DNA from: CAZOOA01 sp964581355
GTDB lineage: Bacteria > Bacillota > Dethiobacteria > DTU022 > UBA8154
Assembly: GCA_964581355.1 (NCBI GenBank)
Contig: CAZOOA010000016.1
Span: 1 to 46,465 of the forward strand
Direction of reading: 5' to 3'
Length of the DNA: 46,465 nucleotides
Shown: positions 24,556-33,299 of the stretch, one piece after another
How positions within the stretch are numbered: position 1 is the first letter of the stretch
Layout: each line of letters starts with the position of its first letter
Notes under the pieces: generated by a model
Seen by the model: the letters and a program-made list of their open reading frames with translations, nothing else
The model's database searches: none
Told to the model about the DNA's origin: nothing
Made by a program: the position numbers and the translations under genes

Positions 24556-25425
24556 GTGAGAAACGAACCTTTTTTTGATGCTCCCATCACCGAGGTTATC
24601 AGCAGCAGGACCTCTGTCAGGAGTTACAAGCCAGTACCCCTGCCTGTCGAAATCATCGAGCAGCTGGAAAGATATGCCCAGGGTTTGGCCGGTCCCTTCT
24701 CCTGCCCGGTGCGCTTTATCTTTTGGGATGATAAAAATATGGCAGAGCAGACGGGGGGCAGGATCGGCACCTATGGCGTGATCAAAGGGGCACAGCATTA
24801 CATCGCAGGACTGGTGGAACAGGGGGACAAGGACCTGGAACAGCTGGGCTATGCCTTTGAGCAGCTCATTCTCTATGCGACTTCCCTGGGGTTAGGCACC
24901 TGCTGGCTGGGGGGCACTTTCAGCAAAAAAGATCTGGGTAAAATTGTCAAGCCCCGCAGCAGCGAAATACTCCCGGTAATTACCCCTGTTGGTTACAAGG
25001 CAGAGAAGGAAAGCCTGCTCAGTAAAGCCATGAAACTTACATCACAGTCCAGGAAAAGAAAGCCCTGGGAAGAACTCTTTTTTCAGCAGCGTATCGGCAA
25101 CCCCCTGGAAGAAATTGAAGCCGGTTCTTTTAGCGCGCCCCTGGAAATGGTCAGATTGGCCCCCTCGGCTTCCAACAAGCAGCCCTGGCGAATCGTGAAA
25201 AGCGGCCGTTTCTGGCATTTCTACATGGATTACGCCTATGTCACCAACAAGGCTTTGGGGTTTGATATCCAGCGCATCGACATGGGGATTGCCCTTTGCC
25301 ATTTCGAACTGACGGCCCGGGAATTGGATCTGCCCGGGGCCTGGGTTGTGCACCAGGAAAGGCCGTCGAACCCCGGCGCTGATAAGCTGCACTACATTGC
25401 CAGCTGGAACGAGGCCCTGGCTTAA
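24556..25425 (+). CDS. Nitroreductase-family protein (TM1586-like)
   Basis: A protein of about 289 residues with two flavin-nitroreductase-like halves. The first contains ITEVISSRTSVRSYKPVPLP, typical of FMN binding in the family, and YAFEQLILYATSLGLGTCWL with GGTFSK. The second has MVRLAPSASNKQPWRIVKSG and DIQRIDMGIALCHFELTARE. The duplicated, fused layout matches the putative TM nitroreductase family and not single-domain NfsB types. The physiological substrate is unknown. AGGAG at 24543-24547 best serves GTG 24556; GTG 24547 and ATG 24550 lie too close to it. Confidence 0.85.
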   Translation: MRNEPFFDAPITEVISSRTSVRSYKPVPLPVEIIEQLERYAQGLAGPFSCPVRFIFWDDKNMAEQTGGRIGTYGVIKGAQHYIAGLVEQGDKDLEQLGYAFEQLILYATSLGLGTCWLGGTFSKKDLGKIVKPRSSEILPVITPVGYKAEKESLLSKAMKLTSQSRKRKPWEELFFQQRIGNPLEEIEAGSFSAPLEMVRLAPSASNKQPWRIVKSGRFWHFYMDYAYVTNKALGFDIQRIDMGIALCHFELTARELDLPGAWVVHQERPSNPGADKLHYIASWNEALA

Positions 25426-25497
25426 CGACATACAGTGACAGTAAAGTGTTTTTCCTCACAGTTTCTACTTTCAAGATAGACCAAGGACGTGAAAGAC

Positions 25498-26169
25498 ATG
25501 AACAACAATGAATCATCACACTCATTTAGGCAGGAAAAGATAACGGCCAGTCAGGCCCGGGCTTTGCTGGAAGAAGGCAACCGGCGCTTTGTGGAAGGCA
25601 AAATGGCCGCCAAGGATATAAGCATGACCCGCCGCCAGGAACTGTCACAAAAAGGGCAAAAACCTTTTGCCGCCATCCTGGGCTGCCCGGACTCCCGGGT
25701 GCCCCCGGAGATCCTTTTCGACCAGGGCCTGGGTGACCTGTTTGTCATCCGCACGGCCGGCAACATTGTCGATGCCATCAACCTGGGGAGCCTGGAATAT
25801 GCCGCGGCCAATCTGGATGTTCCCCTGCTGGTTGTCCTGGGGCATGAGAACTGCGGGGCCGTCAAGGTAGCCCTGCAGGAGGCTAAAGCCCCGGACAGGA
25901 CAGCCCGCCTGGGGGCCAACCTTACAGCCATCGTGGACAAAATACAACCCTCCCTGGAAAAGGCCATAGAAAGGATCCGGGCCGGTGAGGATAAATCCAG
26001 CCTGCTGGAGTGTGCCGTGGACGAAAACATCAAGACCGTGGCAGAAGAGCTTGTGCTGCGAAGTCCGGCAATAGCCGGAAAAGTTAACCGGGGTGAGGCA
26101 GAGGTGCTGGGGGCGAAATACTACTTCCACTCTGGGGCAGTCGTTTTTTTTGCAGGGCAAGATCGTTAA
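25498..26169 (+). CDS. Beta-class carbonic anhydrase
   Basis: Interconverts CO2 and bicarbonate. The 223-residue product carries the zinc ligands C63, H116 and C119 (GCPDSR; GHENCGAV) and the Asp65/Arg67 dyad, so it should be active. It has FVIRTAGNIVD, SLEYAAANL and the C-terminal GAKYYFHSGAVVFF segment typical of clostridial beta-enzymes. ATG 25498 has AAGGA 10 nt upstream; GTG 25489 is an alternative. In an anaerobe it could supply bicarbonate for carboxylations or assist CO2 handling. It is transcribed towards the convergent receiver-PAS gene. Confidence 0.94.
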   Translation: MNNNESSHSFRQEKITASQARALLEEGNRRFVEGKMAAKDISMTRRQELSQKGQKPFAAILGCPDSRVPPEILFDQGLGDLFVIRTAGNIVDAINLGSLEYAAANLDVPLLVVLGHENCGAVKVALQEAKAPDRTARLGANLTAIVDKIQPSLEKAIERIRAGEDKSSLLECAVDENIKTVAEELVLRSPAIAGKVNRGEAEVLGAKYYFHSGAVVFFAGQDR

Positions 26170-26228
26170 TATACAATATGCTGCGGCTTATGCTCCCTTC
26201 CACCTCTTCCATAACTGCATCAAACTTG

Positions 26229-27017
26229 CTATTCCTTGTTCTTGATCTCTGTTACATTGCGCGTGATGGTCAACACCGACTCAATGGTTTTATCCGGGGC
26301 GAATTCCGGGACAACATAGGATTGGAAATTCTTCAGCTCTGATGGTGTGCCATAATCAAAATAAATTGTCTTGATCTCACCATGTTCGAAAGCATCTTGC
26401 AAGGCCTGCTTCCAGGTTATCGCAGATTTTTCAGCTATGCCCAGTTCCTCCACTGTTTTGCCCAGAAGCAGCTCCCGGGTCACACCTGTTTCCCTGGTAA
26501 TAGCCGGATTTGCATAGACAACCTGGTAATTGCCGTTGAAACGGACTAAGATATCCGGGTTGTTTTCACTTAAGTTTTTGAAATCCTTTTCTTGCTGCTG
26601 CCGCTCTTTTTCTGCCTGATAGAGTTCCCTGCGGTTGGCCGCATCGCGTAACTCCCGCAGCACGGCTGGGAGCAGGCGGGATAAGTTTCGCTTCGAAATG
26701 TAATCGTGTGCACCGGCTTTCATCGCAACCACCCCGGCTTCCTCACTAATAGCGCCGGAAACGACAATAAAGGGAATTTCCAGGCCGCTTTTCAGGTAAA
26801 GGGCCAGGGCTTCGGGGGCGCTGAAAAAAGGCATATCATAATCGGAAATAATCAAGTCCCAGGATACCCTTCGCAGTGCCTGCTGCATCTCCTCTTCTGT
26901 CTCCACGCGCTGGTAAACGGGATTGAAGCCGCCCTCGCGCAAAGCATGCACCAACAATTCGGTATCATTTTCTGAGTCCTCAACTATCAGCACATATAAA
27001 TCGTTCAAGTTGTTCAT
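26229..27017 (-). CDS. Receiver-PAS protein lacking an output domain
   Basis: A 262-residue protein. The receiver (1-125) has the acidic pair in IVEDSEND, a phospho-acceptor Asp in LIISDYDMP (near 59), SGAISEE and the Lys of YISKRNLSRL. A short coiled linker leads to a PAS domain (about 145-258, ILVRFNGNYQVVYANPAITR) with its PAC end (VLTITRNVTEIK). It stops right where a kinase domain would normally begin. Its receiver is very similar to that of the receiver-kinase at 27827-28930 (shared FSAPEALA, PFIVVSGAI, MKAGAHD, KRNLSRL), so the two arose by duplication. Possibly a phosphate-sink or single-domain responder, or a truncated kinase. Confidence 0.85.
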   Translation of the reverse strand: MNNLNDLYVLIVEDSENDTELLVHALREGGFNPVYQRVETEEEMQQALRRVSWDLIISDYDMPFFSAPEALALYLKSGLEIPFIVVSGAISEEAGVVAMKAGAHDYISKRNLSRLLPAVLRELRDAANRRELYQAEKERQQQEKDFKNLSENNPDILVRFNGNYQVVYANPAITRETGVTRELLLGKTVEELGIAEKSAITWKQALQDAFEHGEIKTIYFDYGTPSELKNFQSYVVPEFAPDKTIESVLTITRNVTEIKNKE

Positions 27018-27090
27018 CCTTTCTCCTGCTGTTCACTGTTGGTCAAGCATACCTTTAGTATATTGGTAAACCGGGTCGATTAGAATTAGA

Positions 27091-27125
27091 AAAATACGTA
27101 TTTTCAAGGGAACAAATGCGCATTT
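27091..27125. promoter_or_regulatory. Pair of 12-14 bp palindromes, candidate operator
   Basis: AAAATACGTATTTT (27091-27104) and AAATGCGCATTT (27114-27125) both fit AAATRCGYATTT, with centres 22 bp apart (about two helical turns). They lie 74-108 bp upstream of the receiver-PAS start on the minus strand. Confidence 0.5.
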
Positions 27126-27185
27126 TTTTATCTGCACCTGTTCAATAAATATGGGTAAAATGTAGGGATAAGCCTTTTTTCTCTT

Positions 27186-27830
27186 TTATTCGATCAAATT
27201 TAATTGTTTGGCAAAACTTTTCATTTCCAGGTCATTGTTGAGGCCCAATTTTTCTTTGAGGTTGCTTTTATGGCGGTCCACAGTTTTGGGGCTGATAAAC
27301 AGGCGGGCCCCGATTATTTGCCGGCCAAGACCCTGGGCAATCAGCTCGAAAATCTCTTTTTCCCGCTTTGTCAATGTATTATACTTCATCTTCAGATCAT
27401 CCTGGGGGGTCAGCTTGATATAATCTTCCAAAACAGAAACCAGCAGCACGGGACTGATATAAGGGGCACCCTGGATGACACTTTCGATGGCTGCTTTGAG
27501 CTCGGGAAAAGCCGCTCCTTTGAAGATATAGCCTGATGCACCTGCGATCAAAGCCTGGCGGATGAAAAGATGGTCGGCATGCATGGAAATAACCAGCACT
27601 TTGATGTTTGGAAAGCGTACTTTAATCAGGCTAGTTGCTTCCAGGCCATCAAAGTCCGGCATGCCAATGTCCATCAAGATCACGTCAGGATTCAATGAGG
27701 CGGCCAGATCCAGGGCTCCTTGGCCGTCTCCCGCTTCACCAACGATTTCCAGTCCCTCCATGGTTTCCAGCAGGGAGCGAAGTCCCTGGCGAAACAGAGC
27801 ATGATCATCAACAATGAGCACACGGGTCAT
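27186..27830 (-). CDS. NarL/LuxR-type response regulator
   Basis: A DNA-binding response regulator of 214 residues. The receiver (1-120) has VDDH, phospho-acceptor Asp in VILMDIGMP (near 54), ISMHAD and a KGA loop in which the usual KP is replaced. The LuxR-type helix-turn-helix (about 150-210) reads LTKREKEIFELIAQGL then ISPKTVDRHKSNLKEKL. Its start overlaps the stop of the upstream receiver-kinase by 4 bp (ATGA), making these a cognate pair. Target genes are unknown. Confidence 0.93.
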   Translation of the reverse strand: MTRVLIVDDHALFRQGLRSLLETMEGLEIVGEAGDGQGALDLAASLNPDVILMDIGMPDFDGLEATSLIKVRFPNIKVLVISMHADHLFIRQALIAGASGYIFKGAAFPELKAAIESVIQGAPYISPVLLVSVLEDYIKLTPQDDLKMKYNTLTKREKEIFELIAQGLGRQIIGARLFISPKTVDRHKSNLKEKLGLNNDLEMKSFAKQLNLIE

Positions 27831-28930
27831 TGGCCAGAACCTCCATTTTCATAATAGCCGGAAAAAGGGATGGCAATATTGATCCGGAACCCTTTGCCAG
27901 GTGCTGTATCCAGCTGTATCGTCCCGTTAAGCAGGCTAACCCGTTCCCGCAAGCCTGCCAACCCCACCCCACCGTTGGGGTTGTTCTTCACCTGTTCCGG
28001 GCTCAACCCGATACCATCGTCCACAATGCTGGCGAACACCTGGTCCTGGATGCGCTGCAGTCCTATCTGAACATTGCTGGCTTCAGCATGCCGGACAGTA
28101 TTGGTCAGAGCTTCCTGGATACACCGGTATAATGCCGTTTCTATTTCCTGGGGCAGCCTCATGGAAAGCCCCTTTTCCTGCACACTTATTTTTAACCCGG
28201 CCCGGTCCCCCACTTCCCGGGCCATTTCCCGGACTACCTCGACAAGCCCCATTTTATCCAGGGAAGGTGGCCGCAGGGCCAGGATCTGCCGGCGCACGTT
28301 GTGCAGGGTCTCTCGCAGCAGCTTGATGCTGTTGGCCAGTTTGTCCTGGTCTGCCGGATCCAGGGAAGACAATTTCACCTGCAGGTACTGCAGGTCCATA
28401 TTGATTACTGTTAAAGCCTGGCCAATTTCATCGTGCAGTTCCCGTGCCAGGCGGGACCGCTCCTCTTCAAAGGCATGTAAAATTCTGCCCGACAGGATTT
28501 GGATTTCCCGGTAACGTTCCTGGGACTCTTGCTCTATTTTACGCCGCTCCCGGCGGTTTTCTGCTTCCCGCAGTTCCCGCTGCACAGCAGGAACGAGGCG
28601 GCTCAGGTTTCTCTTCATGACAAAATCGTGGGCACCGGCCTTCATGGCAGCCGCGGCCAGTTCTTCACCGATGGCCCCGGAGACAATGATGAAGGGAATA
28701 TTCAACTGGCTTTCCTGGAAGACAGCCAACGCTTCAGGGGCACTGAAACCGGGCATATCGTGATCGGAGAGAACAAGATCCCAGGGTTCTGCTTGTAAAG
28801 CATGCCGCAATTCCTGTTCGGTCTGCACACAGCGGGAAACAGGTTCATAACCGCCTTCCCGCAGGGTGAGCAGCAGTAACAAGACACTGTCCTCGGAGTC
28901 TTCAATAATCAAAACACGTAAAGGATTCAT
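27827..28930 (-). CDS. Receiver-HisKA_3 histidine kinase
   Basis: A soluble 367-residue kinase of the NarX/DesK class with an N-terminal receiver. The receiver (1-125) has IIEDSED and the phospho-acceptor Asp in LVLSDHDMP. The HisKA_3 dimerisation helix contains the phospho-His in RLARELHDEIGQALTVI (near 168). The HATPase (about 260-360) has the N-box QEALTNTVRHA, DDGIGL and GGVGLAGLRERV. There is no transmembrane segment, so its input must be through the receiver, possibly phosphotransfer from the membrane kinase at 29039-30502. It is coupled to the LuxR-type regulator. GGAGGAGAAA precedes the ATG. Confidence 0.93.
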   Translation of the reverse strand: MNPLRVLIIEDSEDSVLLLLLTLREGGYEPVSRCVQTEQELRHALQAEPWDLVLSDHDMPGFSAPEALAVFQESQLNIPFIIVSGAIGEELAAAAMKAGAHDFVMKRNLSRLVPAVQRELREAENRRERRKIEQESQERYREIQILSGRILHAFEEERSRLARELHDEIGQALTVINMDLQYLQVKLSSLDPADQDKLANSIKLLRETLHNVRRQILALRPPSLDKMGLVEVVREMAREVGDRAGLKISVQEKGLSMRLPQEIETALYRCIQEALTNTVRHAEASNVQIGLQRIQDQVFASIVDDGIGLSPEQVKNNPNGGVGLAGLRERVSLLNGTIQLDTAPGKGFRINIAIPFSGYYENGGSGQ

Positions 28931-29038
28931 TTTCTCCTCCCAGCAGGGCGATAAAAAAACATTCTGTGCAGCTTACTTCCGGTTTGTTCCGCCCTTTACA
29001 GGTAATGAGCAGAGCCTGCTTGAGATACTTCGGATACT

Positions 29039-30502
29039 TCAGTTGCCTCTGCAGGGCCAGGCTTCCTGTTCCCCCAAGATAAAGGAAAATTCTGCGCCAT
29101 TGCCAACTTCTCCCTCGGCCCAAATCTTCCCCTCGTGCCGCTTGATAATTCGTGCTACAATACTCAAGCCAATCCCGGTGCCACTGTATTCTTTCGAGTC
29201 ATGAAGTCGTTGAAAGGCTCCAAAGACTTTGTCAGCATGAGCACTGTTAAAGCCGACACCGTTATCACGGATAGAGTAGACAATCCGACCGCCTTGCTGT
29301 GAAGCGCTGAACTCAATACGGGCATTACGGGTCTTTTCGGTGAACTTCCAGGCATTGCCCAGCAGGTTGTCTATGGCGATGCGCAGCAATGCTGCATCAC
29401 CCCAAACGAAAATATCAGGTTCGACGGAGAACTGAATCTCCCGTTCCGGTTCCTGCTCCTGGAGTGCAGTTAGGGAAGAAGATACCAGAAAGCTGAGATT
29501 CACCTTTTCACGGAGCATTTCCAAGCGCGTAACCCGGGACAGGCTTAACAAGTCATCGATCAGTTCGCTCATCCGCTGCCCGGCCAGGAAAACCCGGTGC
29601 AGGTAATCCTTGCCCTGTTTGTCCAGTTTGTCTCCATGATGGTCCAATAGCGCCTTGCTGAAGCCCCGGATACTGCGCAAAGGGGCCTGCAGGTCGTGAG
29701 AAACAGAATAACTAAAGGCATCCAGCTCCTGGTTCAACAGCTCCAGCTTGGAAGTCCGTTCCTGTACCCGTTGTTCCAGTTGAATGTTAAGTTGTTCAAG
29801 GGCTTCTTTTGTCCGCTTGCTTTCCGTTATATCCAGTGCTGTTTCCACTGCACCCACAATACTCCCATGCTCATCGATGACCGGAGAGCCGGTAATATTC
29901 CAGCAGCGGTTGTCCGGGGTCGTGATCTCGCTTCTGTGTACACTGCCGGTTTCCAAGGTTTTTGTCACCGGACATTCTTCGCAGGGAACCTGCCTCTGAT
30001 GCCAGATTTCGTAGCATTTTTTGCCGGCAAGCTCTTCATAGTTTGCTGGAAAACTTTTCCCGGCTGCGGGGTTGGCCCAGACAATTCTTTGCTGCTGATC
30101 GTATAAAACAACCAGTTCCGACAGGTTTTCCAGGATTAATGACTTTTCCTTTTGGGCCTGCTCAAGGGCGGAGAATACAGTGTCTTTTTTTTCTGCCAGG
30201 GTGCCAATAACATAGGTGATCAAACAAAATATTAACGCACGGATCACTGCGCTGTAAGCAAACATTCCCTCCTGGAAAAAATTCAGGCCAATGTGGAACA
30301 GGCCCAGAAAGACGGCAACATAGAGCGCTCGCTTATAATACCAGATTCCGGCCAAGATGATGGGCAGGTAAAACAAATGTGTGTATACGATATCCCGGCC
30401 GAGAAAGAGATTGACAAATACAGAGATGAAGACAATGAGCAAAATAATCCCCAGCAACAGGATAAAACGGGATTTGTCTTTGCGTAAAGCCGGAATCATC
30501 AC
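29039..30502 (-). CDS. Membrane PAS histidine kinase
   Basis: A 487-residue sensor kinase. Four to five hydrophobic segments in residues 12-125 form an integral-membrane sensor. A PAS domain (about 140-255) carries a Cys motif (KKCYEIWHQRQVPCEECP), seen in PAS domains that may bind metal or respond to redox. A coiled coil leads to HisKA with FSYSVSHDLQAPLRSI (His near 282), then HATPase with NLLGNAWKFT, DNGVGF and GTGIGLSIV. The SHDLQAPLR form is that of phytochrome-like kinases. It has no receiver of its own, so it may signal to the two receiver-bearing proteins downstream. The start is GTG 30502 or ATG 30499. Confidence 0.9.
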   Translation of the reverse strand: MMIPALRKDKSRFILLLGIILLIVFISVFVNLFLGRDIVYTHLFYLPIILAGIWYYKRALYVAVFLGLFHIGLNFFQEGMFAYSAVIRALIFCLITYVIGTLAEKKDTVFSALEQAQKEKSLILENLSELVVLYDQQQRIVWANPAAGKSFPANYEELAGKKCYEIWHQRQVPCEECPVTKTLETGSVHRSEITTPDNRCWNITGSPVIDEHGSIVGAVETALDITESKRTKEALEQLNIQLEQRVQERTSKLELLNQELDAFSYSVSHDLQAPLRSIRGFSKALLDHHGDKLDKQGKDYLHRVFLAGQRMSELIDDLLSLSRVTRLEMLREKVNLSFLVSSSLTALQEQEPEREIQFSVEPDIFVWGDAALLRIAIDNLLGNAWKFTEKTRNARIEFSASQQGGRIVYSIRDNGVGFNSAHADKVFGAFQRLHDSKEYSGTGIGLSIVARIIKRHEGKIWAEGEVGNGAEFSFILGEQEAWPCRGN

Positions 30503-30899
30503 GTTATCACACCCAAGAAAGAAGGAAAATTTGGAAGCAAAACCAGGTTGGTTTCAGGTTGGTTTGTTGTATTGTAATTGTTCAGCAATAATGCAACATA
30601 TTAGATAATTCTACATGATATTGTAAGAATCCTTTACAGCATATTTTCATATTATTTTGAATTTACCCATCTTTTCCCCATCCCTTCCCCATGCTTTTCC
30701 CAGTAAGACAGCAGCCAATTTACTCAAAAAAAAAGAAAAAAATTGGCACAGGGCAGCCACAAAATTGCGCAACCTTCTAATATTAAATTAGGTTTAATCC
30801 CCCTATAATAAAAGCAGGCCAACAGGTTGAAAGTGTTAATAAAAGCACCAAAAAAAACACAATTAGAGCGCCAAAACGGAATGAGAGGAGAAACAGGGT
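30503..30899. other. Divergent intergenic region kinase/glgC
   Basis: AT-rich, with no gene visible. For glgC there is a perfect -10 TATAAT (30804-30809) with a weak TATTAA (30781-30786) 17 bp upstream. CTAAT and ATTAG arms (30777-30791) flank ATTAA and overlap the -35, a possible operator. GAGAGGAG is the glgC ribosome site. Confidence 0.5.
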
Positions 30900-32051
30900 A
30901 TGATTTCAGCAGGTGATTGCGTGGCCATGCTCCTGGCCGGGGGAGAGGGGCGCAGGTTGGGAATATTAACGCGGAATATGGCGAAGCCGGCGGTTCCTTT
31001 TGGCGGTAAATACAGGATAGTTGATTTTACCATGAGTAACTGCAAAAATTCAGGAATCCAAAGGGTTGGGGTGCTTACCCAGTACAAACCGCAGGCATTA
31101 AATGCGCATATTGGTGTCGGTAGTCCATGGGGTTTGGATCGGGGCAAAGGGAGAGTGACTATTTTGCCGCCTTATGCCTGCACAGAAGGTATCAAATGGT
31201 ATAAAGGCACCGCAGATGCTGTGTATCAGAACTTATGCTTTATCGACTATCATAATTCCAGGAATGTGCTGGTGGTTTCGGGGGATCACATTTACAAAAT
31301 GGATTACTCCAAAATGCTGCAATATCACCTGGACAAGCAGGCCGATGTAACCATCGCCGCCATTGAAGTTCCCTGGGCGGAAGCCGGACGGTTCGGCATC
31401 CTGGATACAGACAGTGACGGAAAGGTCGTTGAATTCGAGGAAAAGCCCCAAAAACCTCGCAACAACCTGGCTTCCATGGGCATTTATATTTTTGACCGGG
31501 AGATCATGAAAGAACACCTGGAGCTGGATCAGCAGAACAAGCTGTCGAGCCATGACTTTGGGAAAAATGTTCTTCCTCAAATGCATCAGGCCGGATGCAG
31601 AGTTTTTGCCTACCTGTTTCGAGGATACTGGAAGGATGTAGGCACCCTGGAGAGCTACTGGGAGGCAAGCATGGATTTGCTGAACGGCCAAACCGGGTTG
31701 GATTTTCATGACCCTAACTGGCCTATTTATACGGTAGCTGCAGAACAGCCTCCAGAAGAGCCCCTGCCTGCTTCGGGCTTGATCAATTGCTCCCTGGTCA
31801 ATGAGACCTGTGAAATCCGGGGCCGGGTGGAGCATTCAGTTCTTTTTCCGGGCGTACAGGTTGGCAGGAATAGCGTAGTCCGGGAATCGATCATTATGGA
31901 GGAGGCCATCATAGGAGAAGATGTATTCCTGGAGCGGGCTATTGTTAAAGCAAAAGCGACTGTCCAAAACAAAAACTTTCCGGTTGGACCTGACGAAGAA
32001 GTGATGTTTGTTCAGAGAAGCAGCACTTCTACGAAATTTTGCCCAGCTTAA
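30900..32051 (+). CDS. glgC: Glucose-1-phosphate adenylyltransferase
   Basis: Makes ADP-glucose from ATP and glucose-1-phosphate, the committed step of bacterial glycogen synthesis. The 383-residue product has the pyrophosphorylase loop LLAGGEGRRLGILTRNMAKP, GGKYRIVDF, KGTADAVYQN, VVSGDHIYKMDY, EEKPQKP, SMGIYIFD and the C-terminal left-handed helix repeat (VLFPGVQVG, IIMEEAIIGEDVFLERAIVK). The length is somewhat short of the 400-430 of most enzymes. No glgA, glgB, glgD or glgP neighbours are present, so it is detached from the usual glycogen operon. Confidence 0.95.
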   Translation: MISAGDCVAMLLAGGEGRRLGILTRNMAKPAVPFGGKYRIVDFTMSNCKNSGIQRVGVLTQYKPQALNAHIGVGSPWGLDRGKGRVTILPPYACTEGIKWYKGTADAVYQNLCFIDYHNSRNVLVVSGDHIYKMDYSKMLQYHLDKQADVTIAAIEVPWAEAGRFGILDTDSDGKVVEFEEKPQKPRNNLASMGIYIFDREIMKEHLELDQQNKLSSHDFGKNVLPQMHQAGCRVFAYLFRGYWKDVGTLESYWEASMDLLNGQTGLDFHDPNWPIYTVAAEQPPEEPLPASGLINCSLVNETCEIRGRVEHSVLFPGVQVGRNSVVRESIIMEEAIIGEDVFLERAIVKAKATVQNKNFPVGPDEEVMFVQRSSTSTKFCPA

Positions 32052-32168
32052 ATCATTTTCTTTCCCTGAAACCAGGAATATGAAGACAACACAGGTTTTA
32101 ATCGGCCGGATTGCCCGGCTTTCAAGTCAGAATCAGGTTCATATCAGCTAATAATCCAGGGAGGTAGT

Positions 32169-32603
32169 ATGATGAAACTATTAGCCTGCACAGACGGTTC
32201 AACGGAAAGCATGAAAGCGATGGAAAAAGCAGTGGAAATGGCCGTAGAGAAAAAGAACTGTGATGTCACCATCATTCATGTCATGCCCTTGTATCAGGCA
32301 TTTTTCACCGGATACGATCTTTCGAGCGAAACAGTCAGGCAGTGGGATGAATGTAGAAAAGAGGAAAGCGACAAGGTTTTGCACAATGCCCGCAAACACT
32401 TCGAAGACCAGAGGATCGTAGTTAAAACGATATCCAGGGAAGGGCACCCTGCGGACACGATCTGTGAAGTTGCGGAAGAAATGGGCAGTGACTTAATCAT
32501 TATCGGGAGCAGAGGCTTAAGCGGACTGAAAAAGTGGATCCCGGGCAGTACCAGCAATGCCGTGGCGCAGCAGTGTAAAACCTGCGTAATGATTGTAAAA
32601 TAA
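32169..32603 (+). CDS. Universal stress protein (UspA family)
   Basis: A 144-residue UspA-fold protein with the ATP-binding signature G-2x-G-9x-G-S in GSRGLSGLKKWIPGST near the C-terminus, so it belongs to the nucleotide-binding subclass. It begins MKLLACTDGSTESMKAMEKA, and VTIIHVMPLY ends the second strand. GGGAGG lies before ATG ATG at 32169. Single gene, 117 bp after glgC; a bidirectional terminator follows. Confidence 0.95.
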   Translation: MMKLLACTDGSTESMKAMEKAVEMAVEKKNCDVTIIHVMPLYQAFFTGYDLSSETVRQWDECRKEESDKVLHNARKHFEDQRIVVKTISREGHPADTICEVAEEMGSDLIIIGSRGLSGLKKWIPGSTSNAVAQQCKTCVMIVK

Positions 32604-32661
32604 CGATGCTTCTGCTGTTTTTCTTCCCGAAAATATTGGGATTATTGCGGTACAGGCAAGA

Positions 32662-32724
32662 AAAAACCCCCGGCCTGGCCTAAAGTTGACGCTTTGAGCT
32701 TTTCGGTGCAGGCCCGGGGTTTTT
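32662..32724. terminator. Bidirectional terminator between convergent genes
   Basis: AAAAACCCCCGGCCTG (32662-32677) pairs with CAGGCCCGGGGTTTTT (32709-32724), one mismatch, with A and T runs outside. It serves both the universal stress gene and the minus-strand phosphodiesterase gene. Confidence 0.88.
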
Positions 32725-32744
32725 CTGGAATTACTGCGCATAAC

Positions 32745-33299
32745 TTAAAAGGACTGCCGGGTAATGCATTCCCCGTCTTCCAACTTTAGAAGCTGGACCT
32801 CCCTGGTTTCTGTATCCATAACCCCCACCGCTGCCGGGTCGTCCTTGGGCAGAGCTGTAGAGCCGGGATTGACCAGCACCAGGTTGGCTTTTTTTTGTAC
32901 AGCGGGGCGGTGGGTGTGGCCGGAGACCAACACATCGGCCCCGTAATAAAGGCCTGTTTCCACCAGGCTGTTTTCATTGTGCAAAGTGTGGCCGTGGAGC
33001 ATCAAAATCCTTATTCCATCAATATAGGAGAAAAAGTAAGGGGACATCAACGGGAGCTGAAGCACCGTTTCCTCCACCTCTGCGTCACAGTTGCCCCGGA
33101 CGACGAAAAGCGGCAGTGTCAGTTCATTGATGGCTTTAACCAGCTGGTTGGGGTCGTAACCTGCCGGCAAAGGGTTTCTGGAACCGTGGTAAAGAATGTC
33201 GCCGGCATGCAGGATCAAGTCACATTCCCGGAAAAAACCCAGGGCCTTTTCCCAGCCCTGCAGGCACCCGTGAGTATCGCTCATAATCCCTATTTTCAT
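32745..33299 (-). CDS. YfcE/MJ0936-type metallophosphoesterase
   Basis: A 184-residue dimetal phosphodiesterase. The metal-site motifs appear in order: MSDTHG (residues 6-11), HAGDILYHG, VRGNCD, LHGHT and SGHTHRP, then VNPGS. E. coli YfcE acts on model phosphodiesters; the natural substrate is unknown. ATG 33299 has AAGGAAGG 8 nt upstream, better than the start 24 bp earlier. It is convergent with the universal stress gene and divergent from the diguanylate cyclase block. Confidence 0.92.
   Translation of the reverse strand: MKIGIMSDTHGCLQGWEKALGFFRECDLILHAGDILYHGSRNPLPAGYDPNQLVKAINELTLPLFVVRGNCDAEVEETVLQLPLMSPYFFSYIDGIRILMLHGHTLHNENSLVETGLYYGADVLVSGHTHRPAVQKKANLVLVNPGSTALPKDDPAAVGVMDTETREVQLLKLEDGECITRQSF

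Noticed and set aside
30745..30775. Sigma-54 promoter (TTGGCAC) before glgC
   Set aside because: The -12 TTGC element is absent at the required spacing.
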